This document shows positions 21,438 through 32,194 of a DNA stretch of 64,000 bases, in pieces; position 1 is the stretch's first letter, and each line of letters opens with the position of its first letter. Under the pieces are notes generated by a model. That model was not told the origin of the DNA and did no database searches. It was given only the letters and a program-made list of their open reading frames with translations. A program made the translations under genes and the position numbers. Source of the stretch: Daldinia sp. FL1419 (Eukaryota > Ascomycota > Sordariomycetes > Xylariales > Hypoxylaceae); the NCBI GenBank assembly GCA_025201765.1, contig MU623383.1, forward strand, positions 124,001-188,000, written 5' to 3'.

Positions 21438-23885
21438 TTACTTCTCCGACTTTCGTGCTACTTCTTCCTCTTCTTCCTCGCCAAGTTCCTCGTCATTATT
21501 CTCTTCAAGCTCCTCCTCGATGATCTCGGAATCCGAGAGTGAGGGACCTTGGGATCTGCTCGGGATTTCACCTCCGCTCATCTGCCACTCCATTAACCGG
21601 GTAAATTCACTACGCGGGTTTGCGCTGAGTTCCTCGTAGGAACCCATTTCTGCAACTGTGCCCTGGTTAGACAGTACGATGATCTTTTCTGAGCGCTTGA
21701 TTGTGGAGAGTCTGTGCGCGATCGAGATAGTCGTTCGCCGGCGACCCTTGAGCAATGCTGCTAGAGCTAGATTAACCGCTGTTTCGGATTCCGCATCTAG
21801 AGCTGAAGTAGCCTCGTCTAGTATGAGAATGTCGGGGTCTTTAATTAGTGCCCGTGCAATAGCGATACGCTGCTTCTGGCCGCCGGAGAGCTGCGCGCCC
21901 CTGGGGCCGACTTGCGTCTCGAGGCCTTGCGGGAAGTCGGCAATGAACCCACAGTTGGCCTTTTGCGCAGCCATTACGACCTCTGATCTCGTCGCGTCCG
22001 GTTTACCGTAGGCAATATTCTCGGCCACTGTACCTGAAAATAGTACTGGTTCCTGAGATACCATACCGATGCGGCGTCGTAGCGACTTCGCGTTCATCTT
22101 GGTAATATCCATGTCATTGATCTTGATGGTGCCAGAGGTAGGGTTGTAGAATCTCAACAATAGGGACGACACAGTTGACTTTCCTCCCCCTGAAGGACCG
22201 ACTATGCATACATTGGTCCCTGATGGAATCTCGAAGTTTAGATTGTTGAAGATCGTCACTGCGGGTCGTGTAGGATAAGCAAATGAAACATTCTCGAATT
22301 TGATGGGTCCTTGTGCCGATGTGACCTTGAATCCCTTAGTTGAAGGGATACCCGAATCCCGATCTTGAAGTTCGAAGATACGCGTGGCAGCGCCAACCCC
22401 TTTCATTAATTCCGAGTAGAAGTTAGCAACGCCAAATAAACCACCACCGGCCCAGAACGTGTACATGACGAATGTAGTAAGATCGCCAGCCGTCATTACG
22501 CCGTCTCTAACAAGATTTCCGCCAAACCAAAGTAGAGCAATAATCGTCATGTTACCCATCCACGATGTTCCAGAGAAGTATGATGCATCATATATAGACT
22601 GCTTCTTCCCGAGTTCAAAAACTTTCCTGACTTGGTTGTTATACCGACGAACTTCCTGAGCCTCGCCAGCAAAAGCCTGGCTGGTCCTGACGTTGCCCAA
22701 GCGTTCTTCCGCAATCTTAGTGAGAGTTCCTAGGTTTTGCTGCATCTTACGACTTATTCTTCGGATGACGCGGGAGTACACAAAAGAGGCACTACCGATG
22801 AAAGGAGCCGCAAGTAGGATAATGGCGGTGAGGCTAGGGCTGATCCAGGCCATCAATGCGAGCCCCGCGACGCTGTTGACCATCGATCTTAATCCGTCCG
22901 ACACATTTTGCGTGATACTCTTACCCACTATAATAGTGTCCGTGCCGAGTCGAGAAATCAAGTCACCAACCCTGTTCGCATCGAAGAATTCGGCATCTTG
23001 GCTATACGTCTTTCTGAAAAGCTGCGACCGTAGGCGTGTGACAACTCGCTCGCCAACGATGCGCAGCAGAACGATACGTCCAAAGTTAGCACACGCACCG
23101 AGGGTAAGAGCTAGACCGAAAGCGCCGAAAAATTGGTAGAGCGACAGGCCGAATATCTTCGTTTCCCCAACAGCTTTGGCAGTAGCCACATTCATGACTT
23201 TTCCGACAACCAGAGGGAGCGAGACGAATAGGGACGAGGATATAAGAAGTAGGACCACAGCAATTACAAGATTCCTGGCTTCTGGTCTCGCAATCTTGAT
23301 GAGACGCCAGATTTCGTCGAATGAAGCTGAACTTTTCTTGCCATCTTTCCCATCGTGAGAGAGACGAGCGCGCAAGTTGACCTGGGCTGCTTTCGAAGCC
23401 TTTTCGCTTCTGCCGAAGCCCTCATAGGATTGCGCACCGTCTTCCGTAGCCTTTGCCGTCGTGGATGCAACAACGCTGATCTCTCTCTTTTCGCTACTCG
23501 GGATGGTCACATTATGATTCTCTCGATTAGAAGGTTGGTTCGTAGATAGTTGTCTTAGTATACCAATTGGCGACTTCCATGGCGAATTCGATATGGGCAT
23601 CCGCGTAGAACGAGTAACGCCGAGCCTCAGAGAAACGTCTAGCGTCGTTTGCGATCGAATGAAGCGAGATGAGTGATAATTCGATTTGAAAATGGTAGGA
23701 GAGGTTTCGGAGAGTGCTTGAAATTGATATCCCGGAGTAATTGATGGCTTGGAGAGGGCGCAAAGCCCATGACGTGGTAGGGAGTGAGGTAGGAGGGTGG
23801 GTTGGTTGGGGAAGCTCTTTGCGATGCCGGCACCGCGTGGTGGGAGGTTTCCCACTACAGCGCGGCCCAACGATCCCGAAGGCAT
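21438..23885 (-). CDS. MDL1: mitochondrial half-size ABC transporter, Mdl1/ABCB10 type
   Basis: Intronless 815-aa half transporter (TM domain then ATPase) expected in the mitochondrial inner membrane, where yeast Mdl1 exports peptides. The first ~130 residues are rich in Ser/Arg/Pro and poor in acids, a likely mitochondrial presequence (MPSGSLGRAVVGNLPPRG..). The TM domain (~195-500) carries the ABCB segment EFFDANRVGDLISRLGTDT. The nucleotide-binding domain shows Walker A GPSGGGKST at about 562-570, signature LSGGQKQR near 665, Walker B ILILDEATSALD near 682, and IAHRLST as H-loop. All key residues are intact, so it should be active as a homodimer. The C-terminal tail has an unusually acidic run of Glu/Asp (ending EEEEEVARKSEK). 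It is longer than yeast Mdl1 (695 aa), mainly at the two ends. Confidence 0.92.
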   Translation of the reverse strand: MPSGSLGRAVVGNLPPRGAGIAKSFPNQPTLLPHSLPRHGLCALSKPSITPGYQFQALSETSPTIFKSNYHSSRFIRSQTTLDVSLRLGVTRSTRMPISNSPWKSPIGILRQLSTNQPSNRENHNVTIPSSEKREISVVASTTAKATEDGAQSYEGFGRSEKASKAAQVNLRARLSHDGKDGKKSSASFDEIWRLIKIARPEARNLVIAVVLLLISSSLFVSLPLVVGKVMNVATAKAVGETKIFGLSLYQFFGAFGLALTLGACANFGRIVLLRIVGERVVTRLRSQLFRKTYSQDAEFFDANRVGDLISRLGTDTIIVGKSITQNVSDGLRSMVNSVAGLALMAWISPSLTAIILLAAPFIGSASFVYSRVIRRISRKMQQNLGTLTKIAEERLGNVRTSQAFAGEAQEVRRYNNQVRKVFELGKKQSIYDASYFSGTSWMGNMTIIALLWFGGNLVRDGVMTAGDLTTFVMYTFWAGGGLFGVANFYSELMKGVGAATRIFELQDRDSGIPSTKGFKVTSAQGPIKFENVSFAYPTRPAVTIFNNLNFEIPSGTNVCIVGPSGGGKSTVSSLLLRFYNPTSGTIKINDMDITKMNAKSLRRRIGMVSQEPVLFSGTVAENIAYGKPDATRSEVVMAAQKANCGFIADFPQGLETQVGPRGAQLSGGQKQRIAIARALIKDPDILILDEATSALDAESETAVNLALAALLKGRRRTTISIAHRLSTIKRSEKIIVLSNQGTVAEMGSYEELSANPRSEFTRLMEWQMSGGEIPSRSQGPSLSDSEIIEEELEENNDEELGEEEEEEVARKSEK

Positions 23886-24949
23886 CTTGAGCTTTTTATT
23901 CTCGCGGGATCGTCATGGGTCGATGTAGGTATGTTGCCCTTATGCAGGGTCCGCACCATCGAAGCGAAGCTAACTCGAGCTTCACTTTCTTTTTATTTGC
24001 GCCGCGTAAGTTTGTTTGTTATGTCGGTGATATAAAAAAAATATAAAAAAAAAGGCAAGGAAAAAAGTTGAAAGGAATGCCGTCATCCGCACGGAATAAT
24101 TCACTAAAACCGCAGGAACCTCAAATCAATTATGCATAATCCAAGCATCCGCAAATAGAGTTATAGAGTTAACCGGCACAACTCTGGTCTCAGGCTGTCA
24201 TAAGTTCCCGAGGTCCCGTTCCTATGGAGTTTAGTGCAGAGTAGCGTATGTAGGTATTGTACAATACGTACTGTGTGCTTATGTCCCTGTCCACTACATA
24301 GGTTAGGTATACCTACTTCAGAAGGTATATGAAAACATTATATTGTTGAATTACTGGAGTAATTGCTCAAGCCGTCATTACATCGAGTAGTAAAGTTTTT
24401 AAGTGGCATTTTCACGTTTCCCTGTGAAACTGTTATCCCCTACCAAGGTTGCCAAAGCTTCGCATGCGCTCTTGGTAACCAGCCTGAAATACTTCAAATT
24501 TGACATTTGAAATTCTCCTCGAAGTTAGAAAGTAAGCCAACACCTTTAAACATTACGTGAAGCACCGGGAGGGCCGTGCATGCTTAAAAAAAAAGAAAAA
24601 AAAAAAGAAAAAAAGGACAAAACACCCGACTAAACTTGTGATCTCCGAGGCCCTGGTTGGTGTTGGCACGTGAAAAAATGGCAGTTTTCTAAGGAGCTGA
24701 ATAAGGGTTAATTAATCCTTATTGATTGCAGTTATTTCCCCTATGCCACAAGAAAAGAGATGGTGTATCCTTGATAAACGGTAATAACAGTAGGCTCGCA
24801 TATTTTTAGCATCAGAAAGCGAAAACAACCACCCTGAACTGCAAAGCGTCATTAATATACATCAACTTGTCTCCATCCGCCGCTCAATCTCTCGGATATT
24901 TCATCTGGAGTGACATCGCCGTAGTAAACCAAAGGTATGCCCACTAAGA
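23886..24949. other. intergenic region with A-rich tracts
   Basis: Between MDL1 (its upstream side) and the 3' end of the RTT103-like gene. A-rich runs lie at 24034-24066 and 24587-24617; GGTTAGGTATACCTA at 24301-24315 and TATGTAGGTAT near 24248 belong to the dispersed GTAGGTA family. No gene seen. Confidence 0.4.
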
Positions 24950-26361
24950 TTATGAACCGTTACTATCTCTACGAAGCATCTCGGCTACGTCCGAGTCGAT
25001 GCCATCGTCCTCTCCTAGATCGGGAAAATCATTGCCATCATCGAGCTTGCGCTTCTTAGACCCGTTCGTCGTAGTTGGCACCGACTTATACTGAACGCCG
25101 AGATTAGTGTGGGTGTCGGCATCCTGCGCAATAGGCGTTTGGTCGGTGGTTTCTTGGGTACTACCTGTATGATCCGCTGTGTCGGTACGTTCCGGAAAGT
25201 CCGGTTGCATAGGTGGTGGTGTGAGTTCCTCGATTTCTGGTCTATCCGGCTCAGGGTCTGGATGGTCGTTTGGGCCACTACTAAAGTATGGCTCATCGTC
25301 CGGAAGTCCTGCCATGATCGCCCTCTCGACCTCGGTCTTCTTATCCTCTACTTCCATCCTTCGTTGTACGAAAGTCTCTAGTTGGTCTTCCTCGGATATC
25401 AATGCATTTCTGTTGCTGTCTAAGACTTTCTGTAAAGCCGATACAAGCTCTCGGCGAGCTTTCACACACTGATCTACGGCTCCTTCTGCTTGGGCTAGAG
25501 TCTTGAGTAATCCGCTTAGACGTGCAGCATACACTGGGGCAGAAGGTGCAGTGCTTCCAGGGCCCAACAATTTGTCGTATTCTTGATTAGCTGTGCTGAC
25601 GCTGGACTTTGTATTCAGGAGTAGTTTTGTCACGTTCTGCTGAGGAGTTACTAGGGGGGCTAGTTCAGCTGGAACGGAGGCGGATCCAAATATCGAGCCT
25701 GAGAGTCCGGCTTTAACGGTACCACGGGCCTCGTTTATTTCTCCAGGTAGTTAGTACGGTAGTGGTTTACCCCAGGGAATGAAGACCTACCCTGGATGCG
25801 AGCCTCTATAGCTTCCAAAATCGGTGTCTCGAAGACAGAACGTTCTTTCCAAACATCTACAACCCGTCTGATTCTTTGCTGTATGTCTGTCGAAGCGCCC
25901 TTATAAGCGGTGGCGACAGCTTCGGCAATAATAGGAGAGAATGCGACAACGAAATCCTCTCTATGACGAGCCTTTGTCTGCTGAGCAACTTCTGAAAAAT
26001 CGTTAATATGACGAACAGGGGAGTCTGGGACCCAGGTATGAGACAGTTTTGGGTGTAGCGAGTTGTAAACAACATACCGTTGGCAAGGTAGATGAGATTC
26101 AATCGTTTGTGGCTTGTAGAATCTCTAAGGCGTTGGAGCCATAGTTGCACTGTTCGATCCGCATGGCGTCTGATGTTCGACAAACGAATCAGTAATCATT
26201 TACTAGGCAACGCCGCGTAGGCAATATAGGTTGCTTGATAGGTGTCTGCTTGAGTTTGCCTACCTATGGAACATGATCCACTGGGATACGGACACAATGC
26301 TGTCTGCCGCCTCGGAGAGGGCAGAGAGCTTGGCCAACACAGCATCGTCGGTGTAAGCCAT
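24950..26361 (-). CDS. RTT103: CID-domain protein, RTT103/RPRD-like
   Basis: RNA polymerase II C-terminal-domain-interacting protein, likely a transcription termination factor as yeast Rtt103 is. Exons 26361-26264, 26169-26078, 25991-25791 and 25740-24950, giving 393 aa. Joins read WIMFH|RRHADRTVQLW, IYLAN|EVAQQTKARHRED and EARIQ|EINEARGTV. The CID (RPR) domain is residues ~1-130 (MAYTDDAVLAKLSALSEA.., SVSQWIMFHRRHAD, DVWKERSVFETPILE). A coiled coil follows (~200-290). The tail is Pro/Asp/Glu-rich with a KKRK nuclear-localisation-like motif and an acidic ending (DLGEDDGIDSDVAEML). The last intron (25741-25790) uses a GAG acceptor, which is rare; a CAG 36 nt further on keeps frame and would delete 12 residues. 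Divergent from the clathrin light chain gene. Confidence 0.85.
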
Positions 26362-27269
26362 GTCGCGACGTATTGAAATGATAATTGGAACAGGTGATTT
26401 GCGCCGGATTGATTGGGCTCTTCTCTGAAGTGGGATGCAGTTTGGAAAGTAGTTTACTTTGATGAATCAATCTACAATGGGCTACCAGAATTTCATCTTG
26501 ACGCGGGCTGAAGACGCGCAGATGTTGCTAGAGGTGGTCTAGCCTACTTTGCAAAATATCATAAATCAGGAGAAGTAACTCAGATCCAACGCAAAGCAAA
26601 AGGTGGTAAGGTTGGTAAAGACCACAACCTCAATCTGCAGCTTTGCCTCTGCAGGTTTGTTTTTGTTTTTGTGATTGCGATATCTAGGTTAGGTAAGTGA
26701 ACTTAAAGTAAGTTGATAGAGGTCGGATGCATAAAATGGAAGTCTGTGGAGCTGTGGAGCTGTGGAGCGGAAACGTACAGGATGCTGTCGATCTCATATG
26801 ATTGGTGCACGTGATTAGCGTCTGCAGGAATCTTGTTGCTGGTCCGGAGGTCTGAGCCCGGGCATATGTAATGTAAGCATGTACCTAACCAGGTACTTCC
26901 ACTACCATACATAGTAGGTACCTAAGTACTAACATTTCGAGGTGATAAGATATGTACAGTGCATAACCGGAAGCCAGCATGATAATTGCATTATATACAC
27001 TGTGCCTCGACCCATCAATGCATGCAACTGTAATCTGTACTTCATACAAAACACCTACCTAGCTCACAATTTAGGTACTAATGTACCTGAGGCTACAGCT
27101 TTAAGCCTTGCAAGAGCATTACATACATTGTAGACCTGTCCTTGCATATTGTTGATTCTTTCAAGAATCTCTTCATAAACAACCTCGACGCATACCGAAG
27201 GCAACTAGAAGTCGTCTACACCTACCCCTACCCCTACCACTTTACCCTAATCGCATTGTCGTCGTCAAC
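26362..27269. promoter_or_regulatory. divergent promoter region of RTT103-like and clathrin light chain genes
   Basis: 908 bp between two divergently transcribed start codons. It contains GTAGGTACCTA at 26911-26921 and scattered ACCTAC copies, plus CCTACCCCTACCCCTACC at 27221-27238 just before the clathrin light chain start. No gene is supported inside. Confidence 0.5.
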
Positions 27270-28106
27270 ATGGCAGACAGATTCCCGTCGTTAGACGATT
27301 TCGATTCCGGTGGTAAGTAAAGTTACCCCCTACTTTTTATTTCTATCCCGCAATGGGCGCTCACCTTCAATTTTTCTTCGTTAGCCCAGACAGAGATCCA
27401 AGACGTCGGTTCGCCGTCTGCCGACGATTTCCTCGCTCGAGAACGCGCTCTCCTTGGCGAAGACGCCACGCAGTTTACCACGGGCAACGAGTCTGCGGCT
27501 TTGGCGGATCCCTCGTCCGACGATCTTCTAGGTGGTGATGGTGCCGAAACCGCCCAATTCGAGAACCAATTCCCCGACATCGGTACTTCTAACGAGGTTC
27601 GTAACCCCCGGGCTAGCAGTAGCAAGATCACGTTCCTAATCATGACCCATTAACAGCGAGTCGCACCCGGTGGTACCATCACTGGACCGTCCGTCAGTTA
27701 CAACTCAGGTTTCAACGCCTACGTCGGGGAGGAAGAGGAACCCGAAGTGATTAAGCAGTGGCGCGAAAAGAGGGATGCCGCCAACGCTCGACGAGCCGAA
27801 CAGTTCGCCGCCCAAAAGGCCGAAACCATTAGGGAAGCCCAACAGAACATCGACGATTTCTACGAGAACTACAACACTAAGAAGGAGAAGATGATCGCGC
27901 AGACTCGCAAGGAGGCAGAACAGTTCTTAGCCAGCCGGGATGACACTACTTCCGGCGGTACGAGTTGGGAGCGCATCGCCAAGCTAGTCGACGTGAGCGG
28001 CAAGGGTCAAAAGGGTGGCGCTAGCGGTTCGGGCAAGGAGCGCTTCCGTGAACTCCTAATGAGCTTGCGCAAAGATGAAAAGGCCCCCGGTGCTGAAGGA
28101 TACTAG
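27270..28106 (+). CDS. CLC1: clathrin light chain
   Basis: Regulatory subunit that binds the clathrin heavy-chain hub on coated vesicles. Exons 27270-27312, 27385-27596 and 27657-28106; introns 27313-27384 (GTAAGT..TAG) and 27597-27656 (GTTCGT..CAG). Joins read DDFDSG|AQTEIQDVG and GTSNE|RVAPGGTI, giving 234 aa. The layout is typical: an acidic N-terminal third, then a long central helix (EEPEVIKQWREKRDAAN..RREAQQNIDDFYENYNTKKE-like) that binds the heavy chain, and the C-terminal TSWERIAKLVD..KERFRELLMSLRKD segment conserved in fungal light chains. The second donor is GTTCGT rather than GTRNGT, yet it is the only donor here that keeps frame. Convergent with the small membrane-protein gene downstream. 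Confidence 0.92.
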
Positions 28107-28463
28107 GTATACCCTCGTTACAAGTGCATAGATATGACCAATAAAAGCTTCCAGCTTTGGTTTATTAACAGCAGCCCGAGGAAAACCTACAGCCAAGAGA
28201 GGCAGCACTTAGAATAACATTCATGTACGAGTAAATAGCGGGCATCGTAGAGGTTTCTATGCCTTGGGCGTAATTGGACTGATTTATATCAACTTTACGA
28301 TTTCTCGAGTACAAGGGGGTTATACAGGATTATAACGTCGATAAAACTAAAGGGAGCTCGTAAGGATTGTATGAACAGCGGTCTATTCCTCAGGTTAATA
28401 GGACGTATATAGCCGTCTTCTCCCTAATCATCTACAATGCTATTCCTTTCCACCTTCCTAAAT
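28107..28463. other. convergent 3' intergenic region
   Basis: 357 bp between two facing stop codons. AATAAAAGC at 28140-28148 is a good poly(A)-signal candidate for the clathrin light chain transcript. Otherwise nothing seen. Confidence 0.45.
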
Positions 28464-28936
28464 TTAGTTCTTGCCGAACCATGTGTTGTAGCCGAAAATC
28501 TTGCGTCCCATCATGTACATGGAGGCTGTGATGATTGTTAGAATAAGCCAAGATGACATCTGATGCGATGAACGAACCTCCGAAGCTGCCCCAGAGGAGG
28601 ACTTGGTAGGGAACTAGTAGGTAGGGGCTTCGAGAGTTCTGCGTTATATTCAGTCAGCCGAAAATGAGCTCTAGCAAAGAGTCCGTAAACGAGTTGGACA
28701 CGTACGATTTTCCAGATACGGGTGTGCTGCTTGTAGGCTTGCTGGTAGAATCGCTGGTACTCAGGCACCTTGTTGGGGGCGTTGACTAGACTACACGATT
28801 GGTTAGCATACGTCAACGAAGCTAACTAGTTCCATCATGAATATTATTCAGACACGCGCATGGTCAGAATGAGGCGACTGACGTCCGAATGGACTGTCGC
28901 GAGAGTGACGGTCTGTAGGGTGCAAACGTACGACAT
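28464..28936 (-). CDS. small single-span membrane protein, 61 aa, with a 5-nt first exon
   Basis: Not recognised by name; size and shape recall small mitochondrial inner-membrane subunits (inference). Proposed exons: 28936-28932 (ATGTC only), 28790-28706 and 28559-28464, giving 61 aa. Donors are GTACGT in both introns; acceptors are TAG and CAG. The protein reads MSLVNAPNKVPEYQRFYQQA.., then KQHTRIWKI joined to MSSWLILTIITASMYMMGRK, ending FGYNTWFGKN. The middle is a polar, Tyr-rich helix, followed by one membrane segment (~33-47) and a short basic/aromatic tail. The alternative is reading through 28936-28854 as exon 1, which needs a weak GTCTGA donor. Strong donors plus frame agreement favour the tiny-exon model. 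It shares a ~480-bp divergent upstream region with the helical-repeat gene. Confidence 0.6.
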
Positions 28937-29416
28937 TTTGTAGATGTTAGAGAGTCGTTCGGAAGCTGGGTTACGGATCCGAGAGTGTGTAAAGAGCTGG
29001 TGTCGAAAGCTTGAATTGAAGCGATTCAAACATCGAATGATTGGATCTCGGATTAGGTAGTGCTCTGATATGACTAAGCGTTAAAACCTCGGTTAAAGCT
29101 CTATGACTTTCTACCACCTACCCACTATAAAACTCCCCTGTCTCAAATGGCAGTCCAATGGCTGCAACTGCGATTTCCTTACGTATTAGCGTACCCGCAT
29201 ACGTCAAAAAGATATGTAGGTACCGAAATACATCCTTACGTAAGGTATCAATTTGATCTAAGCTTCGTCTTTCAAAATTCTATTCTTTTTTTTTCTTTTT
29301 TTTTACGCAGCTATTCGCTTTCTACCACTGGGACCCCTGCTTCACTGTTACCCTTTACTTTTCAGGACTACCTACGTTCGTTGAGTTGTCTAACAGTATG
29401 TGACCGTGTGGCAGTA
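28937..29416. promoter_or_regulatory. shared divergent promoter region
   Basis: 480 bp between the start of the small membrane-protein gene and the preferred start at 29417. It has T-rich runs at 29281-29304 and TGTAGGTACCG at 29214-29224. The frame of the downstream gene stays open back to 29147, but that extension is Phe/Tyr-rich translated poly-T and is judged non-coding. Confidence 0.5.
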
Positions 29417-31915
29417 ATGCGATTGGCGAGCATAACCCTTCGAGATGTGAAGCCAAGGCGTTTTGTCCTCCATCCTCGATTCCCACTTTCGCTCCGGCTC
29501 CAGATATACGGGCTAGGGATTCGGTTGCCTGCCCCAGAATATGGAAAGAATGCGCGGTACTATTTCTCTGCATCGTCTTCAAACGGCTCGGGGAGCCCTT
29601 TTGATATTATCTTGTCGGGATTATCCAACGATATCCAAGTGACACGGAAAACGCCCGCGCAACAACAGAAATCGGCCTCTCCTCTGATTCAAGAGACGAA
29701 GCAGTTTGGGAAATGGAGAGCTCTATTAACCGATCCCCATCGTCTTTCCATCGAGTCTGACTTTGACCGGCGTGGGCCGGCTAAAGAATGGCGCAGCAAG
29801 CTGTTGGTAGACAAATACGAAAACCGTAACGACCTTGCCCTATGGAGTACTCTTTTGGATTATCAGAAGAGGGTAAACGGTGACCTGGGCGTTTGGAACG
29901 TTTGGAAAGGTCTCTGGGGTCGCAAGTCGTTGTACGATGTCCACAGTCCCCTTGCACCTACATTTTGGCAAACAATGTTAGAGGGTGCAATCAAGTCTAC
30001 GGAGAACAAATTTCTACCGAGCATATGGATTTATAGCGAGTGGATGTACGAATTTCACGGCGTAAAATGGCCGCAGCTATACTCGACAGTGCTGTCACAC
30101 TTCCTACGCACTCACAAACACCATCAAGCTTTGCAGTGGCAATTACGGTTAACTCCTAATTTCTATCCAGGTGCGGACGAGTTTGCCAGTATGATCAAGC
30201 AGTTTGCTAATGACCGCGAGCTGTACCGCACGCCCACTCTTGAATCTCTATACATTGTAAATCCTGACCATAGGCTCTATGATATCCTTGTCCCGCATCT
30301 ATACAACACGGGCTCGTCCTTTCTAGCGGCAAGATGGCGACGTCTTTGCGTTCAATACGACGATTTGCCCCAGGCACATGTTTCCGCTCGACCTTTCCTA
30401 CGATTTCTACGAGGATACTTTCCTCACGTATCACTTCACCCCGAGGAATCTGCCATAGTAGACGACTTGAATTTTGAGTCAAGGGAAGATACGGCCAAGA
30501 CTGAATTATCTCGGGAATTTATGAATCGTGTACACGGCGAGACGTTCGGCATCAGCGTCAAGACTTATAACGATCGACTAGGAGCTAAGTGGTTGGCTAG
30601 TTCCTGGGTTAGTTTGGATACAGCCATATCGACAATCGCTGCTTTAGGCATCAGTGAGATCGGACCTCTATCATTACAATCAATTGCGTTGAGAGAAGGA
30701 ACGTCGAAAGGCGTATTAAAACGCATTCAGCAACTGAACGATCAGGGGATTTCCGTCGTCGATTCTAATTATTTTAGATTAGTGCTCTATTTAGCAAAGG
30801 TCAAGGACGATGAACTTCTTCTTGATCTTCTGCATAGCGATCTCCATCCGGACGTATTCGACGATTCTGAGTTACAGTCACGGCTCGTTGTCTCTACGGC
30901 CAACTCGGAAGATTGGCGGACTCATCGGCTAATGCTAGCTACACAGCTAGCAGTAATGGATAAGGCGACACGTCAATCAGCTAACGAACTTGCTCGAACC
31001 TATTTTCTACGCAGGGATAGGCAAGGGCTTTCAAAATTGTTAGACGATATGAAAACAATGGAAATTGCGCTCGACTCCAGCCAGATAAACCTTATCTTCG
31101 ACAGTATAAACCACGAGGTCAAGTCTACCGTTCTGCCTGAAGATTCACTCTACTTTTATCTGCCCATTTTTCGTCAGCTAGCTGCTATGGAAATTCCCGT
31201 GCCAGTCCGCTGTTGGCGGAAAATGCTATTCTGTCTTGCTCGCCAAGGTAGAATCGACGATCTAGAAAGACTCTGTATTGAATTGGCAAATATTTTCACC
31301 TCTGTTCACTCTTCTCGCCCAGGCTTCATGCCCGTACACCCGGAGGATATCCCAGAACCCATGAAGAAACCGTTATCTGGCGTCGGAAATCTTCTGGGTG
31401 TATATGTTCCTTTGGACTTGCCAACCCGCGCGCCCTTACACCCATTACGCCAAATATTTGACAACAAACTAGTGAGGACCATCGTTCTCTATTCATTCAT
31501 ATCACTTTATAGTCAACCTAGCGAAACGATTCCCAGGTATGTTCATCATCAACGACATATGAAATTCAATGGGAGTCGAGCCGTTAGGTTACTACGAACC
31601 CTTCGCGATCGAGGCGTTCTTATTGAGAAACCACATGTGGCCTCCCTGATCAAGCGACGCCTCATTGATCTGTATGGCCCTGGTTATCCAACAAAGAAGT
31701 CATGGCAAGTAGCCAGAGCAAATAATAGTCTAACCTTAAAGGAGATTAAACATTATCTAGACGAGGCTTGGGGAGATGAACTTCTTCCACTTCTTCCGCC
31801 ATTAGATGAACTCCAATCAGAGATTGAAACTCGCGGCCGTGAGGTCATGGCACGAAATCAAGAGTATTTGCGAAGGATGGGGAAGACAACGCCCAGACTT
31901 CACATCGTACTGTAA
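29417..31915 (+). CDS. probable mitochondrial PPR-like helical-repeat protein
   Basis: Large intronless protein, 832 aa from the ATG at 29417 (922 aa if the open frame back to 29147 is used). The start at 29417 gives MRLASITLRDVKPRRFVLHP, an Arg-rich, acid-free N-terminus typical of mitochondrial import. The rest is all-helical with weak ~35-residue periodicity (e.g. HHQALQWQLRLTPNFYPGADEF, VPVRCWRKMLFCLARQGRID, DDLERLCIELANIF), as in fungal pentatricopeptide proteins that bind mitochondrial RNAs. No enzyme motif is visible. The C-terminus (LTLKEIKHYLDEAWGDELLP) is highly charged. The PPR assignment is an inference from pattern; it could be another alpha-solenoid family. It ends 279 bp before the stop of TLG2, which faces it. 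Confidence 0.7.
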   Translation: MRLASITLRDVKPRRFVLHPRFPLSLRLQIYGLGIRLPAPEYGKNARYYFSASSSNGSGSPFDIILSGLSNDIQVTRKTPAQQQKSASPLIQETKQFGKWRALLTDPHRLSIESDFDRRGPAKEWRSKLLVDKYENRNDLALWSTLLDYQKRVNGDLGVWNVWKGLWGRKSLYDVHSPLAPTFWQTMLEGAIKSTENKFLPSIWIYSEWMYEFHGVKWPQLYSTVLSHFLRTHKHHQALQWQLRLTPNFYPGADEFASMIKQFANDRELYRTPTLESLYIVNPDHRLYDILVPHLYNTGSSFLAARWRRLCVQYDDLPQAHVSARPFLRFLRGYFPHVSLHPEESAIVDDLNFESREDTAKTELSREFMNRVHGETFGISVKTYNDRLGAKWLASSWVSLDTAISTIAALGISEIGPLSLQSIALREGTSKGVLKRIQQLNDQGISVVDSNYFRLVLYLAKVKDDELLLDLLHSDLHPDVFDDSELQSRLVVSTANSEDWRTHRLMLATQLAVMDKATRQSANELARTYFLRRDRQGLSKLLDDMKTMEIALDSSQINLIFDSINHEVKSTVLPEDSLYFYLPIFRQLAAMEIPVPVRCWRKMLFCLARQGRIDDLERLCIELANIFTSVHSSRPGFMPVHPEDIPEPMKKPLSGVGNLLGVYVPLDLPTRAPLHPLRQIFDNKLVRTIVLYSFISLYSQPSETIPRYVHHQRHMKFNGSRAVRLLRTLRDRGVLIEKPHVASLIKRRLIDLYGPGYPTKKSWQVARANNSLTLKEIKHYLDEAWGDELLPLLPPLDELQSEIETRGREVMARNQEYLRRMGKTTPRLHIVL

Positions 31916-32194
31916 TATAGATTCAATGCTTATATATGCACGCAATATAGAATACAGATACCCAGGTTCACACAGAGTATAGATGGGATGGTATATACCT
32001 CCGTAAGACAGAATTAAGATTTAAATAAACTTGTCTGATACAGGATCTCATCAATACCTCCCATACCCGTGATAGGTGGCTCGACAACTCTAATTCGAAC
32101 GGCTCAGTGACATGATCCGAGCCAAAATATGATATACCGTATTTCCTACATAGCCCCCCAAACGTACAAGCGTATTCCAGAAACGCGTCTTTCA

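Noticed and set aside
28844..29029. Open frame read through 28936 as a long first exon of the 61-aa protein
   Set aside because: It needs a weak GTCTGA donor, whereas the GTACGT after ATGTC gives the correct phase directly.
29147..29416. N-terminal extension of the helical-repeat protein
   Set aside because: Open frame, but coded largely by T-rich promoter-like sequence, and it would bury the presequence that starts at 29417.
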